From assembly GCF_010729485.1 (NCBI RefSeq), contig NZ_AP022609.1:3658001-3722000 (forward strand): 64,000 nt of DNA, in the 5' to 3' direction. The position numbers and the translations under genes were made by a program. This document shows positions 1 to 7,559 of the stretch, in pieces. Source of the DNA: Mycolicibacter hiberniae. Lineage in GTDB: Bacteria; Actinomycetota; Actinomycetes; Mycobacteriales; Mycobacteriaceae. Each line of letters starts with the position of its first letter. Positions within the stretch are counted from its first letter, which is position 1. Below the pieces are notes generated by a model. That model saw only the letters and a list, made by a program, of their open reading frames with translations. It was not told where the DNA came from and made no database searches.

Positions 1-617
1 CCGAGGCCCGCGCGCTGAAAGCCGGCGCCAAGCTCGAGGCTCGGCTCGCAGCCAAGGGCGAGGCGAAACGCTTCAAGGCTGCCCAGCGCGCCCAGGACCG
101 CGCACTCAAAGCGCAGATCAAGTCGGACCGCACCCGCGACCGCACCGCGCTCAAAGCGGCCGAGAGTCAACTCAAAGCCGCCCGCGACGGCCGGCTGCTG
201 TCCCCGGCCCGAGTCCGCCGGACCCTGGTGGTCGCCAGGATGCTGGCTCCCGTCCTCGTACCGCTGGTGTATCGAGCCGCGATGGCGGTACGCGGACTGA
301 TCGACGAGCAGCGGGCCGCCGGGCTTGGGGTGCCGCTGGCCCGCATCGGCGAATTCTCCGGCAACCTGGCCCCGCTCTCGGCACGGATCGCGGGCGCGGA
401 GAAGACCCTGCGGCTGGTGCAGGACCGCAAACCCAAGGACCCCGAGACCAAGCAGTTCGTCGCGGCGATCACCGAACGGCTGTCGGACCTGTCGACGGCG
501 GTGACCGCTGCGGAGACCATGCCGGTTGATCGGCGCCGGGTCGCCGCCGCGGCCATCGGCGACCAGCTCGATGGCATCGACGCCGATCTGATGGCCCGGC
601 TGGGGCTGCCGGTATGA
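1..617 (+). CDS. DUF6474-type conserved protein (5' end outside window)
   Basis: The reading frame is already open at the left edge, with the first full codon at base 3, and stops at 615-617, so only the C-terminal ~204 residues are present. The first ~75 residues are rich in Ala, Lys, Arg and Gln and look like a charged helix or coiled coil. A hydrophobic stretch (MLAPVLVPLVYRAAM) follows, then a helical C-terminal domain. Position two genes before the hns-like gene matches M. tuberculosis Rv3850, a conserved protein of unknown function; the assignment rests on synteny and composition. Its stop overlaps the next start (ATGA), so translation of the copper genes is probably coupled to it. Confidence 0.8.
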   Translation, partial: EARALKAGAKLEARLAAKGEAKRFKAAQRAQDRALKAQIKSDRTRDRTALKAAESQLKAARDGRLLSPARVRRTLVVARMLAPVLVPLVYRAAMAVRGLIDEQRAAGLGVPLARIGEFSGNLAPLSARIAGAEKTLRLVQDRKPKDPETKQFVAAITERLSDLSTAVTAAETMPVDRRRVAAAAIGDQLDGIDADLMARLGLPV

Positions 618-1288
618 GCGGCGGGATGCGCGCCCTGGCGCTGGCCGTCGCGATCGCCGCGGGTTCGTTCGCCGGCGCCGGTTCCGCGTGGGCACACGTG
701 CACGCCAGCAGTCCCGGCGCGGTGCGGGGCGCGGTCGCAATGGTGACGTTCGAGGTGCCCAATGAGTCTCCGAACGGTTCGTCCACAACGGAACTCACCG
801 TCACACTGCCCGACGTCGCCTCAGCTCGCACCGAAACCAAGCCCGGCTGGACGGCGCGCCTGGACCGCGACCCGAAATCGGGGGCGGTGCGCTCGGTGAC
901 CTGGACGGCCACCGACGGCGGCATCGGTGTTGACCAGTTCGGGCTGTTCCGGATAGCGATGCGGCTGCCGGACGCCGACACGGTGAACTTCCCGTCGGCG
1001 CAGCGATACGCCGACGGCACCGAGGTGCGCTGGGATCAGCCTCCCCCGGCCGGTGGGGGCCAGGCAGAGCACCCGGTGCCCACCCTGGCGCTGGGGTCTG
1101 GACCGGCGCCCAGTTCTGAACACCACGCCCAACATCCGGAGCCCGCGGTGTCGGCCGGCCCGGCGCCCGGCGCCGGAACCGAGGCCACGCAGCATTCCGC
1201 CGATAACTCGGCCCGCCTGCTCGGCGGCGCAGCCCTGCTGGTCGCCGCGCTGGCCGCCGCGATCGCCCTGGCCAGGCGGCGGGCATGA
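614..1288 (+). CDS. YcnI-like (DUF1775) copper-binding membrane-anchored protein
   Basis: A 224-residue protein with a signal peptide (residues 1-27, ending GSAWA) and a mature N-terminus that starts with His (HVHASSPG). In YcnI proteins the N-terminal His, with a later Trp, binds Cu(II). A DUF1775 beta-sandwich spans about residues 28-150, ending with an RWDQPP segment. A Pro/Gly/His-rich linker follows (150-195), then one C-terminal membrane helix and a basic tail. The protein should sit outside the membrane as a copper chaperone or sensor. It overlaps both neighbours by ATGA, forming an operon with the CopC gene. The family call is firm; the copper role is inferred from family members. Confidence 0.9.
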   Translation: MSGGMRALALAVAIAAGSFAGAGSAWAHVHASSPGAVRGAVAMVTFEVPNESPNGSSTTELTVTLPDVASARTETKPGWTARLDRDPKSGAVRSVTWTATDGGIGVDQFGLFRIAMRLPDADTVNFPSAQRYADGTEVRWDQPPPAGGGQAEHPVPTLALGSGPAPSSEHHAQHPEPAVSAGPAPGAGTEATQHSADNSARLLGGAALLVAALAAAIALARRRA

Positions 1289-1821
1289 GGCGGGTGCTGC
1301 ACACCGTGCTGGCGGCGGTGTTTGCGCTGGGCATGCTGTCGGCAAGCGTCGGCGTCGCCGCGGCGCACGCCGTGCTGGTCTCGACCGACCCGCCGCGCGA
1401 TGCGGAGCTGTCGCGCGGACCCGACCGGGTCAGCGCCACCTTCAACGAGCAACTGCAGGCCGACTTCGCCGCCATGACCGTCGTGGGGCCCGACGGTCAC
1501 CTGTGGTCCACCGGGGAAACCCAGGTGACCGGCGCGGTCGCCAGCGTCGCGGTGCGCCCGCTGGGACCGGCCGGCACCTACACCGTCCACTTTCGGGTCA
1601 CCTCCGCAGACGGGCACGTGGTGTCCGGATCGTGGCCGTTCCAGCTGACGGAAGCCGGCACCGGGGAGCCGGGACCGGCGGTCGGCGACCGCTCGGACGC
1701 CGCACCCGCCGTGGGACACCGCGACGCCGACGCGCCCGCTGACATGCCCGTTTGGCCTTTCGTCGCCGGCGCGGTGGCGCTCGTCGCGGCCGGTCTGTGG
1801 TTCAGCCGCTCCCGCTCCTGA
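1285..1821 (+). CDS. CopC-domain copper resistance protein, membrane anchored
   Basis: A 178-residue protein with a signal peptide of about 27 residues. Cleavage at AAA/HAVLVSTDPP leaves an N-terminal His, which supplies the copper-binding amino-terminal motif in CopC. The CopC beta-barrel covers about residues 28-123 and ends in the family signature TSADGHVVSGSWPF. A His/Asp-rich linker leads to a single C-terminal membrane helix (about 155-172). There is no CopD-type membrane domain as in the fused YcnJ. It shares an ATGA overlap with the DUF1775 gene, the usual YcnI/CopC pairing. Likely role: extracytoplasmic copper binding or delivery, inferred from family. Confidence 0.9.
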   Translation: MRRVLHTVLAAVFALGMLSASVGVAAAHAVLVSTDPPRDAELSRGPDRVSATFNEQLQADFAAMTVVGPDGHLWSTGETQVTGAVASVAVRPLGPAGTYTVHFRVTSADGHVVSGSWPFQLTEAGTGEPGPAVGDRSDAAPAVGHRDADAPADMPVWPFVAGAVALVAAGLWFSRSRS

Positions 1822-1911
1822 TTGTTCGGGCCGGCGGTCACCGAGGGCAGATGCTGGCATGATGGGAACGTTGCCGGTTTCCGCGACCAGAACCCGCAGA
1901 GGAGCTGCCGT

Positions 1912-2376
1912 ATGACCGAACCGCAAGGCCAGCCCGATCCCGATCCCACCGCCTCGGCTCCCGAGTCGGTGACCCCCGCTGGCGCAGACAAGCCCGCAGA
2001 CCCGCCGGCGGCGCCACCGAAAGCGCCCGCCAAGAAAGCCCCGGCTAAAAAGGCCGTCGCCAAGAAGGCTCCGGCCAAAGCCACAAAAAAGGCGCCTGCG
2101 AAGAAGGCGCCCACCAAGAGCGCCCCTGCGGCGCCTGCCCCCGCCCCCGCTGCCCCGGCCGCGGCGGCCGTGGCCACCAACGGCGCGGCGCAACCGTCCA
2201 ATGGCGCCAAGGAAACGGCCGCCCAGGCCAAGACCACGGTGGACACCGCCCACAACCCGCTGAGCCCGCCGGTGCCGCGGTCACCACGGCCCCCGAGCCC
2301 GCTGTTGGCTGCCGGAGTGCTCGGCGTGCTCGCTTTGCTGTTGCTCCGCCGGCGGCGCCGCGCGCGCCGAGGCTGA
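1912..2376 (+). CDS. hns: Hns-like nucleoid-associated protein with PAKKA repeats
   Basis: A 154-residue protein. Residues 1-35 are acidic and Pro-rich. About residues 37-72 hold repeated PAKKA-type units like histone H1 tails. A Pro/Ala-rich linker follows, then a hydrophobic segment near 131-145 and a run of arginines at the C-terminus. This matches M. tuberculosis Rv3852 (Hns), a DNA-binding, membrane-tethered protein, and the neighbours match too. The ATG at 1912 is chosen because a GAGGAG ribosome binding site lies about 7 bases upstream. The lysine repeats suit non-specific DNA binding. The terminal hydrophobic segment suggests anchoring of DNA to the membrane. Function in this organism is inferred. 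Confidence 0.88.
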   Translation: MTEPQGQPDPDPTASAPESVTPAGADKPADPPAAPPKAPAKKAPAKKAVAKKAPAKATKKAPAKKAPTKSAPAAPAPAPAAPAAAAVATNGAAQPSNGAKETAAQAKTTVDTAHNPLSPPVPRSPRPPSPLLAAGVLGVLALLLLRRRRRARRG

Positions 2377-2382
2377 CCCGCG

Positions 2383-2856
2383 GTGAGTGCTCGCTTCCGG
2401 CCCACCGCCGACTTGGTCGATGAGATCGGTCCCGTCGTACGCAGCTGCGATGTCCAATTCCGCCAGCTCGGCGGCCGCAGGGAGTTCGCCGGACGCATCA
2501 GCACGGTGCGCTGCTTTCAAGACAACGCGCTGCTCAAATCGGTGCTCTCAGAACCGGGCGACGGCGGCGTGCTGGTGATCGACGGCGGCGGCTCCCTGCA
2601 TACCGCGCTGGTGGGTGACGTCATCGCCGAGCTGGCCCGCGGCAACGGCTGGGCGGGGCTGATCGTGCACGGCGCGGTGCGCGACGCAGCGACCTTGCGC
2701 ACCCTCGACCTGGGGATCAAGGCGCTGGGCACCAATCCACGCAAGAGCGGCAAAACCGGTGCCGGCGAGCGCGACGTCGTGGTCGATTTCGGCGGTGTCG
2801 CGTTCGTGCCCGGCGCGACGGCGCACAGCGACGACGACGGCATCGTCGTCGTCTGA
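2383..2856 (+). CDS. rraA: RraA-family protein (regulator of RNase E activity A)
   Basis: A 157-residue protein of normal family length. RraA proteins form trimeric rings that inhibit RNase E in E. coli; related proteins are HMG/CHA aldolases. Visible family features include the glycine-rich stretch VLVIDGGGS, the [13 protein letters not shown] segment with the conserved Gly and Arg, and a C-terminal DDDGIVVV. Older annotation called such genes menG, wrongly naming them demethylmenaquinone methyltransferase. The start is GTG at 2383, only 7 bases after the hns stop, which implies co-transcription. It matches M. tuberculosis Rv3853 by length and position. Confidence 0.93.
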   Translation: MSARFRPTADLVDEIGPVVRSCDVQFRQLGGRREFAGRISTVRCFQDNALLKSVLSEPGDGGVLVIDGGGSLHTALVGDVIAELARGNGWAGLIVHGAVRDAATLRTLDLGIKALGTNPRKSGKTGAGERDVVVDFGGVAFVPGATAHSDDDGIVVV

Positions 2857-2870
2857 GGTCCGGCGCACCG

Positions 2871-3590
2871 ATGGAAGCCACATTGCGGGCACGCTGGGAG
2901 CTGCTGCGCGCACGAGTCGACGACGCATGCCGCGCTGCGGGCCGTTCACCCGGGGACGTCGAGGTGCTGCCCGTGAGCAAGACCTTCGGTCCCGACCTGA
3001 TCCGGCAAGCCGTCGATCTGGGCCTGCGACGGTTCGGCGAGAACAAGGTCCAGGAGATCAAGGACAAGTACGAGCCGCTGGCCGACTGCGGGATCGACTG
3101 GGTGATGATCGGCCACCTGCAGACCAACAAAGCCGGCGTGGTCGCGCGGCTGGCCGCCGAGGTGCAGTCGGTGGACCGGTCCAGATTGGCTGCGACCCTG
3201 GACCGCCACCTGCGCGCCGAAGGCCGTGTCATGGACGTGCTGGTGCAGGTCAAAACCTCTGACGAGCCCAGCAAGTACGGTCTGGACCCCGGCCGGCTGC
3301 TGCCCTTCCTCGATGAGCTGGCCGGCTACCCCAGCCTGCGGGTCCGCGGCCTGATGACCCTGGCCATCAACACCGACAATCCGGATGCGGTTCGCGGGTG
3401 CTTTCGCCGGCTCCGCGAACTGCGGGACGACGCCGTGGCGCGCGGCCACGACCTTCCGCGACTGTCGATGGGGATGAGCGGCGACTTTCCCCTGGCGATC
3501 GCCGAGGGCGCCACCGAGGTGCGGATCGGGACCGCCCTGTTCGGCGCCCGACCCCACCCGGATTCCTTCTATTGGCCGGAGAACGGCTAG
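2871..3590 (+). CDS. YggS/PLPBP-family pyridoxal-phosphate homeostasis protein
   Basis: A 239-residue single-domain alanine-racemase-like TIM barrel. The PLP lysine is expected in LPVSKTFG (Lys37). Other family motifs are FGENKVQE, MIGHLQTNK and the phosphate-binding SMGMSGDFPLAI with GATEVRIGTALFG. Members bind PLP and affect vitamin B6 and amino-acid homeostasis without known catalysis. It begins 14 bases after rraA, probably in the same transcript, and ends 6 bases before the convergent ethA stop. M. tuberculosis has its YggS homologue in the division cluster, so this is probably an extra, laterally placed copy. It could be the only copy; the rest of the genome would decide. Confidence 0.9.
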   Translation: MEATLRARWELLRARVDDACRAAGRSPGDVEVLPVSKTFGPDLIRQAVDLGLRRFGENKVQEIKDKYEPLADCGIDWVMIGHLQTNKAGVVARLAAEVQSVDRSRLAATLDRHLRAEGRVMDVLVQVKTSDEPSKYGLDPGRLLPFLDELAGYPSLRVRGLMTLAINTDNPDAVRGCFRRLRELRDDAVARGHDLPRLSMGMSGDFPLAIAEGATEVRIGTALFGARPHPDSFYWPENG

Positions 3591-3596
3591 CGCAGG

Positions 3597-5066
3597 CTAG
3601 GCGTTCACCGGGGCCCGGTGCTTGCTGAACCGCAGGGATTCCTCGTCGACCTTGCCGTACCGGATCAGCTGCAGGTCCAGCAGATAGTTCTGCTTGAGCC
3701 GCCACGGCGCCACCGCCCCGGACCGGGGCAGGCTGTCCATCGACCGGCGGAAGTATCCGGGATTGAAGTCCATGAAGGGCCGTTCCTCCACGGTGCCGCC
3801 GGGGTGCTGCGGCTCGACCCGGTCAAAGCCGTGCTCGTCCATGTAGTTGAGCACCCGGCAGACGAATTCCGAGACCAGGTCGGCCTTGAGGGTCCACGAC
3901 GCATTGGTGTAGCCGAAGGTGACCGCCGCGTTGGGAACACCGGAGAACATCAGGCCCTTGTAGGTCATCGACTTGGGCAGGTCGATCGGCTGACCGTTGC
4001 GCGACAGGGTCGCACCGCCCAGCAGCTGCATGTTCAGCCCCGTCGCGGTGACGATGATGTCGGCGTCGAGCTCCTGCCCGGAGTTGAGCCGGATCCCGGT
4101 CTTGGTGAAGGTGTCGATCGTGTCGGTGACGACGTCGGCCTTGCCGTCGCGGATGGTCTTGAACAGATCCCCGTTGGGGGCCAGGCACAGCCGCTCGTCC
4201 CACGGGTTGTACCGCGGGCCGAAGTGCTTTTGCACGTCATAACCCTTGGGCAGGCGGTGCTTGGCCATGGTCATCAGCGTCTTGCGCATGTACTTCGGGA
4301 AGGTCCGCGCCAGCTGGTACTGCACGGTGCTGAAGCCGATGGCCTTCCACCGGTTTACAAAGTGCGCCGCCTTCTCCGGCAGGTAGCGGTTGGCCTTCTC
4401 CGCGATCGGGTCGACCAGCGGGAGCGCGCCGACGTAGGTCGGCGACCGCTGCAGCATGGTCACATGCCCGGCCCCGGAATTGGCGAGCGCGGGGATCAGG
4501 GTCACCGCGGTGGCGCCGCTGCCGATCACCACGATCTTCTTGCCGGCGTAGTCCAGATCCTCCGGCCAGTGCTGCGGGTGCACGATGGTTCCGGCGAAGT
4601 CGTCGGCGCCGGGGAACTCCGGCGAGTAGCCCTGCTCGTAGTTGTAGTAGCCGCTGCAGGCGAACACGAACGATGCGGTGATCTGCTCCTGCTTGCCGTC
4701 GTTGTCCACGGTGACCGTCCACTGGTTGTCGGCATCAGACCAGTCGGCGGCCGTCACCCGGTGCCGGTAACGGATGTGCTTGTCGATGCCGTTCTCGGCG
4801 GCGGCCTCGTTGATGTAGTTCCAGATGGAGGCGCCGTCGGCGATGCTGTGCGCCGAGCGCCACGGCTTGAACCGGAAGCCCAGGGTGAACATGTCCGAAT
4901 CCGAGCGAATGCCCGGGTACTTGAACAGATCCCAGGTGCCGCCGAGGTTTTCCCGGGCCTCCAGGACGGCGTAGCTCTTGTTCGGGCAACGATCCTGCAG
5001 GTGCCAGGCAGCGCTGATACCGGAGATCCCCGCGCCGACGATCACAACATCGAGGTGTTCAGTCAT
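3597..5066 (-). CDS. ethA: Baeyer-Villiger FAD monooxygenase EthA
   Basis: A 489-residue flavin monooxygenase, the same length as M. tuberculosis EthA, the enzyme that activates ethionamide. The FAD-binding GAGISG motif is at residues 11-16. The Baeyer-Villiger fingerprint FxGxxxHxxxW is complete at 157-167. A second Rossmann motif (VIGSGAT) binds NADPH. It would insert oxygen next to ketones or oxidise thioamides in the cytoplasm. It is divergent from ethR with 76 bases between starts. A -10-like TAACCT ends 6 bases before the ATG, suggesting a leaderless transcript. Repression by EthR is expected from the conserved arrangement. Confidence 0.95.
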   Translation of the reverse strand: MTEHLDVVIVGAGISGISAAWHLQDRCPNKSYAVLEARENLGGTWDLFKYPGIRSDSDMFTLGFRFKPWRSAHSIADGASIWNYINEAAAENGIDKHIRYRHRVTAADWSDADNQWTVTVDNDGKQEQITASFVFACSGYYNYEQGYSPEFPGADDFAGTIVHPQHWPEDLDYAGKKIVVIGSGATAVTLIPALANSGAGHVTMLQRSPTYVGALPLVDPIAEKANRYLPEKAAHFVNRWKAIGFSTVQYQLARTFPKYMRKTLMTMAKHRLPKGYDVQKHFGPRYNPWDERLCLAPNGDLFKTIRDGKADVVTDTIDTFTKTGIRLNSGQELDADIIVTATGLNMQLLGGATLSRNGQPIDLPKSMTYKGLMFSGVPNAAVTFGYTNASWTLKADLVSEFVCRVLNYMDEHGFDRVEPQHPGGTVEERPFMDFNPGYFRRSMDSLPRSGAVAPWRLKQNYLLDLQLIRYGKVDEESLRFSKHRAPVNA

Positions 5067-5072
5067 GCCGCC

Positions 5073-5142
5073 AGGTTATCAACGGTGCGTCGAGACAGTC
5101 AACACCCTGTTGATTAAGTCGACATGGTGTAAAGTAACTGCC
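5073..5142. promoter_or_regulatory. ethA/ethR divergent promoters and candidate EthR operator
   Basis: The 76-base gap contains two start-proximal -10-like hexamers: TAACCT for ethA (5073-5078, minus strand, 6 bases before its ATG) and TAAAGT for ethR (5130-5135, 7 bases before its ATG). Between them is an inverted repeat, TCAACA (5099-5104) and TGTTGA (5108-5113). It is flanked by GTCGA at 5089-5093 and GTCGAC at 5118-5123. In M. tuberculosis EthR binds cooperatively across this same gap, so these repeats are the likely site. Confidence 0.6.
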
Positions 5143-5778
5143 ATGGCCAGCCCCAATGCGACCCGTCACGGACGCCGTGGGACCCGGCCGTCCGGAGACG
5201 ATCGCGAACAGGCGATCCTGGCCACCGCCGAACGGCTGCTGCAACAGCGCCCACTCGGCGACATCTCCGTCGACGACCTGGCCAGGGGCGCGGGCATCTC
5301 GCGGCCGACCTTCTACTTCTATTTCAAGTCGAAGGACGCCGTGCTGCTCTCCCTGCTGGAGCCGCTCATCGCCGCCGCCGACTCGGAGTTTGAGGGGGCG
5401 GTGCAACGCCTGCCCGGCGACCCGCGCCGAATCTGGCGCAACGGCATCAAGGCCTTCTTCCTCGCGTTCAGCTCGCACCGGGCGATAGCTCGCGCCGGCA
5501 CCGAGGCGCTGGCAACCAGCCCGGAGTTCCGGGCCATGTGGAACGGCTTCATGCAGAAGTGGATCCAGCAGACCGCTGCGATGATCACCGCCGAACGTGA
5601 TCGCGGTGCCGCACCGGCGACCATCGACGCCGTAGACCTCGCCACGTCCCTGAACCAGATGAACGAACGCACCATGATGGCCGCGTTACTGGCCGAGGAG
5701 CCGTCGGTGCCGCATGACCAGGTGGTCGACACGCTGACCCACGTCTGGATCAACAGCATCTACGGCCAGGCGTACTGA
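5143..5778 (+). CDS. ethR: TetR-family repressor EthR
   Basis: A 211-residue regulator. The N-terminal helix-turn-helix lies at about residues 20-65 and includes ISVDDLARGAGISRPTFYFYF, nearly the EthR recognition region. The C-terminal ligand domain keeps EthR-typical segments: FMQKWIQQTAAMI, AERDRGAAP and LNQMNERTMMA. Divergence from ethA confirms identity. EthR represses ethA in M. tuberculosis and releases DNA when hydrophobic ligands fill its tunnel. The start is ATG 5143 because a -10-like TAAAGT sits 7 bases upstream and no ribosome binding site is visible. Confidence 0.95.
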   Translation: MASPNATRHGRRGTRPSGDDREQAILATAERLLQQRPLGDISVDDLARGAGISRPTFYFYFKSKDAVLLSLLEPLIAAADSEFEGAVQRLPGDPRRIWRNGIKAFFLAFSSHRAIARAGTEALATSPEFRAMWNGFMQKWIQQTAAMITAERDRGAAPATIDAVDLATSLNQMNERTMMAALLAEEPSVPHDQVVDTLTHVWINSIYGQAY

Positions 5779-5785
5779 GCCCCGC

Positions 5786-6208
5786 TCAGAACTGGGAAGC
5801 GCCGAAACCGGCCAGCAACACCGAGAATCCGCCTATCTCGCCAACGATGAGCAACACCATCCCCAGGCGCAACTGCCAGCTGCCCGACCGGAATTGGTTT
5901 GTGGTGTCGCGCAATACGCCGTGCAACATGTAGCTGCCGATGGCGGCGACAAAGAAGGTCACCATCACCATCGCCGCGGTCATGTTGACCCAGGTCGGCC
6001 AGCCGCTCAGTTCGACGAAGACCGCCACCAGCAACGCGGCAAAGGAATACATCAGCGCCGCCCGATGCGCGATGTCGACGTATACGTGCGCCTGACCATC
6101 CTCCGAGGCGGCGATCTGCTGGTACTTCCAGACCCCCAGCACCAGCGCCAGGAGAAAGATCAGACCGGCCGACAACAAGGTCACCTTGGTGTCGATGTCC
6201 AGACTCAT
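5786..6208 (-). CDS. Small four-helix membrane protein, unknown function
   Basis: A 140-residue integral membrane protein with four likely helices at about residues 8-27, 48-66, 72-95 and 112-134. A short acidic loop (QIAASEDGQAHV) lies between the first two. I do not recognise a named family or catalytic motif. The ATG at 6208 is preferred to an upstream GTG at 6214 because MSLDIDT gives a normal N-terminus, though no strong ribosome binding site is visible for either. It converges on ethR with 7 bases between stops. A possible membrane protein lies in a similar place in M. tuberculosis, but I cannot establish orthology. Confidence 0.75.
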   Translation of the reverse strand: MSLDIDTKVTLLSAGLIFLLALVLGVWKYQQIAASEDGQAHVYVDIAHRAALMYSFAALLVAVFVELSGWPTWVNMTAAMVMVTFFVAAIGSYMLHGVLRDTTNQFRSGSWQLRLGMVLLIVGEIGGFSVLLAGFGASQF

Positions 6209-6308
6209 AACCACCGGGTGAGCCTACTTCTCCTTCCGATGGTTTTGCGCCGAGGCGAAGAATCGCCGTGTGCCCGCCGTGACCGGGCCCCAACCACAAT
6301 GACACCGC

Positions 6309-6314
6309 TAGGCT
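6309..6314 (+). promoter_or_regulatory. -10-like TAGGCT, leaderless start
   Basis: TAGGCT ends 7 bases before the ATG at 6322 and there is no purine-rich ribosome binding site. This is the spacing of mycobacterial leaderless transcripts. Confidence 0.45.
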
Positions 6315-6321
6315 CGGCGAG

Positions 6322-7191
6322 ATGCGCTTTGCGTTCAAGACCTCGCCGCAGAACACCACCTGGGCCGACATGCTGGCTGTCTGGCGGGCCGCGGACGACA
6401 TCGACGTCTACGAGTCCGGTTGGACCTTCGACCACTTCTACCCGATCTTCTCCGACCCGACCGGTCCGTGCCTGGAGGGCTGGACCACCCTGACGGCCCT
6501 GGCGCAGGCAACCACACGGCTACGCCTGGGAACCCTGGTGACCGGTGTGCACTACCGCCATCCCGCCGTGCTGGCCAACATGGCCTCCGCCGTCGACATC
6601 ATCTCCGCCGGCCGGCTCGAGCTCGGTATCGGCGCGGGCTGGAACGAGGAGGAATCCGGCGCCTACGGGATCGAGTTGGGCACCATCGGCGAGCGCTTCG
6701 ACCGCTTCGACCGCTTCGAGGAAGCCTGCCAGGTTCTCGTCGGCTTATTGAGCGCGCCGACCACCACGTTTTCCGGCACCTACTACCGACTCACCGACGC
6801 CCGCAATGAACCCAAGGGCCCGCAGCGTCCCCATCCACCGATCTGCATCGGCGGCAACGGCGAGAGGCGCACTCTGAAGATCGCGGCGCGTTACGCCCAG
6901 CATTGGAATTTCGTCGGGGGCACGCCGGCCGAGTTCTCCCGAAAGCGCGAGGTGCTGGCCGCCCACTGCGCCGACATCGGGCGCGAACCGGACCACCTCC
7001 TGTCGGCGCACGTGCGATTGCAGCCGGACTTGGACTACCGCCGCGCACTCGACGAAGCCGCCGCCCTGGGCGCGGTGGGACTCGACCTGGCGATCATCTA
7101 TCTGCCGGCGCCCCATGACCCGGCGGTGCTGGAACCGTTGGCCGAAGCGATCCGAGATTCCGGGTTATTGAGTTCGGTTACGAATCGATAA
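6322..7191 (+). CDS. LLM-class F420-dependent oxidoreductase
   Basis: A 289-residue luciferase-like monooxygenase TIM barrel. Family features include the N-terminal MRFAFKTSPQ strand, the FDHFYPIF segment, a TTRLRLGTLVTGVHYRHPAVLANMA-type core, the SAGRLELGIGAGWNEEE motif and a PPICIGGNGERRTLKIAARYAQHWN segment. Mycobacterial members of this type mostly use cofactor F420 rather than FMN; the substrate is unknown. It is divergent from the small membrane protein. Nothing downstream is co-directional, so it is probably transcribed alone. The general class is certain; F420 use is inferred. Confidence 0.88.
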   Translation: MRFAFKTSPQNTTWADMLAVWRAADDIDVYESGWTFDHFYPIFSDPTGPCLEGWTTLTALAQATTRLRLGTLVTGVHYRHPAVLANMASAVDIISAGRLELGIGAGWNEEESGAYGIELGTIGERFDRFDRFEEACQVLVGLLSAPTTTFSGTYYRLTDARNEPKGPQRPHPPICIGGNGERRTLKIAARYAQHWNFVGGTPAEFSRKREVLAAHCADIGREPDHLLSAHVRLQPDLDYRRALDEAAALGAVGLDLAIIYLPAPHDPAVLEPLAEAIRDSGLLSSVTNR

Positions 7192-7251
7192 CGCCTAGCA
7201 AACCCTGGCGGGGGAAGTCCGGAGACTGAATCCCACGGTTCGCGGCACCGC

Positions 7252-7392
7252 CTAAGTGGCGAAGCGGACGAGTTCGTCAGCGGTGACCAGGCGCTCGTGC
7301 TTGGCCGGGAACTCTCGGCTTCGACGTGGATGCCGCAGCAATGACCAGGCCATACGGCCCATCCGGTATCGGTATATCGGGTTTGTGTACAC
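7252..7392 (-). CDS. 46-residue hypothetical ORF or 3' remnant of a lost gene
   Basis: The frame starts at GTG 7392 with a GGGGGA purine run about 7 bases upstream and encodes 46 residues ending ADELVRFAT. It is rich in Arg and contains WSLLRHPRRSREF, which reads more like the C-terminal end of an enzyme than a free-standing peptide. An ATG lies at residue 11. I do not recognise the family. The palindrome at 7436-7470 lies 44-78 bases upstream of the start, where an operator for this gene would be. It could be a real small gene, a decayed gene end, or chance. Confidence 0.35.
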   Translation of the reverse strand: MYTNPIYRYRMGRMAWSLLRHPRRSREFPAKHERLVTADELVRFAT

Positions 7393-7435
7393 GGCGCTGT
7401 CCCCCGCCCCGGATCGGAACCAGATTGGAATCAAT

Positions 7436-7470
7436 GTGATCCAGGTTAACACTTTGTTAACGTGGATCAC
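7436..7470. promoter_or_regulatory. 35-base near-perfect palindrome, probable operator
   Basis: Two 16-base arms (7436-7451 and 7455-7470) are separated by CTT and differ at one pair. Each arm contains GTTAAC-like and GTGATCCA elements. The AT-rich centre, lack of a T-tract and long symmetric arms suit a repressor operator better than a terminator. It may bind the nearby TetR protein or an unlinked regulator. It is intergenic, upstream of the minus-strand 46-residue frame. Confidence 0.6.
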
Positions 7471-7559
7471 ATAGCTGTCCATTAGACACCCGGCCCATGG
7501 CAAACAATCCGCGACGCGCCGATCGTTGGGGCAGAAGTTGAAAAAGTGACTCATGGGAT

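Larger units (their letters stand above)
7192..7559. other. 368-base non-coding stretch with palindrome and small-ORF remnant
   Basis: No confident gene lies between the oxidoreductase and the TetR gene. It contains a short minus-strand frame (7252-7392), direct repeats of CGGTAT near 7360-7375 and a 35-base palindrome at 7436-7470. Base composition is more AT-rich than the flanking genes around 7360-7480, consistent with a regulatory region. Confidence 0.6.

Noticed and set aside
1053..1742. Arg/Pro-rich open frame across YcnI and CopC
   Set aside because: Shadow frame with no recognisable domain; the overlapping YcnI and CopC genes are convincing.
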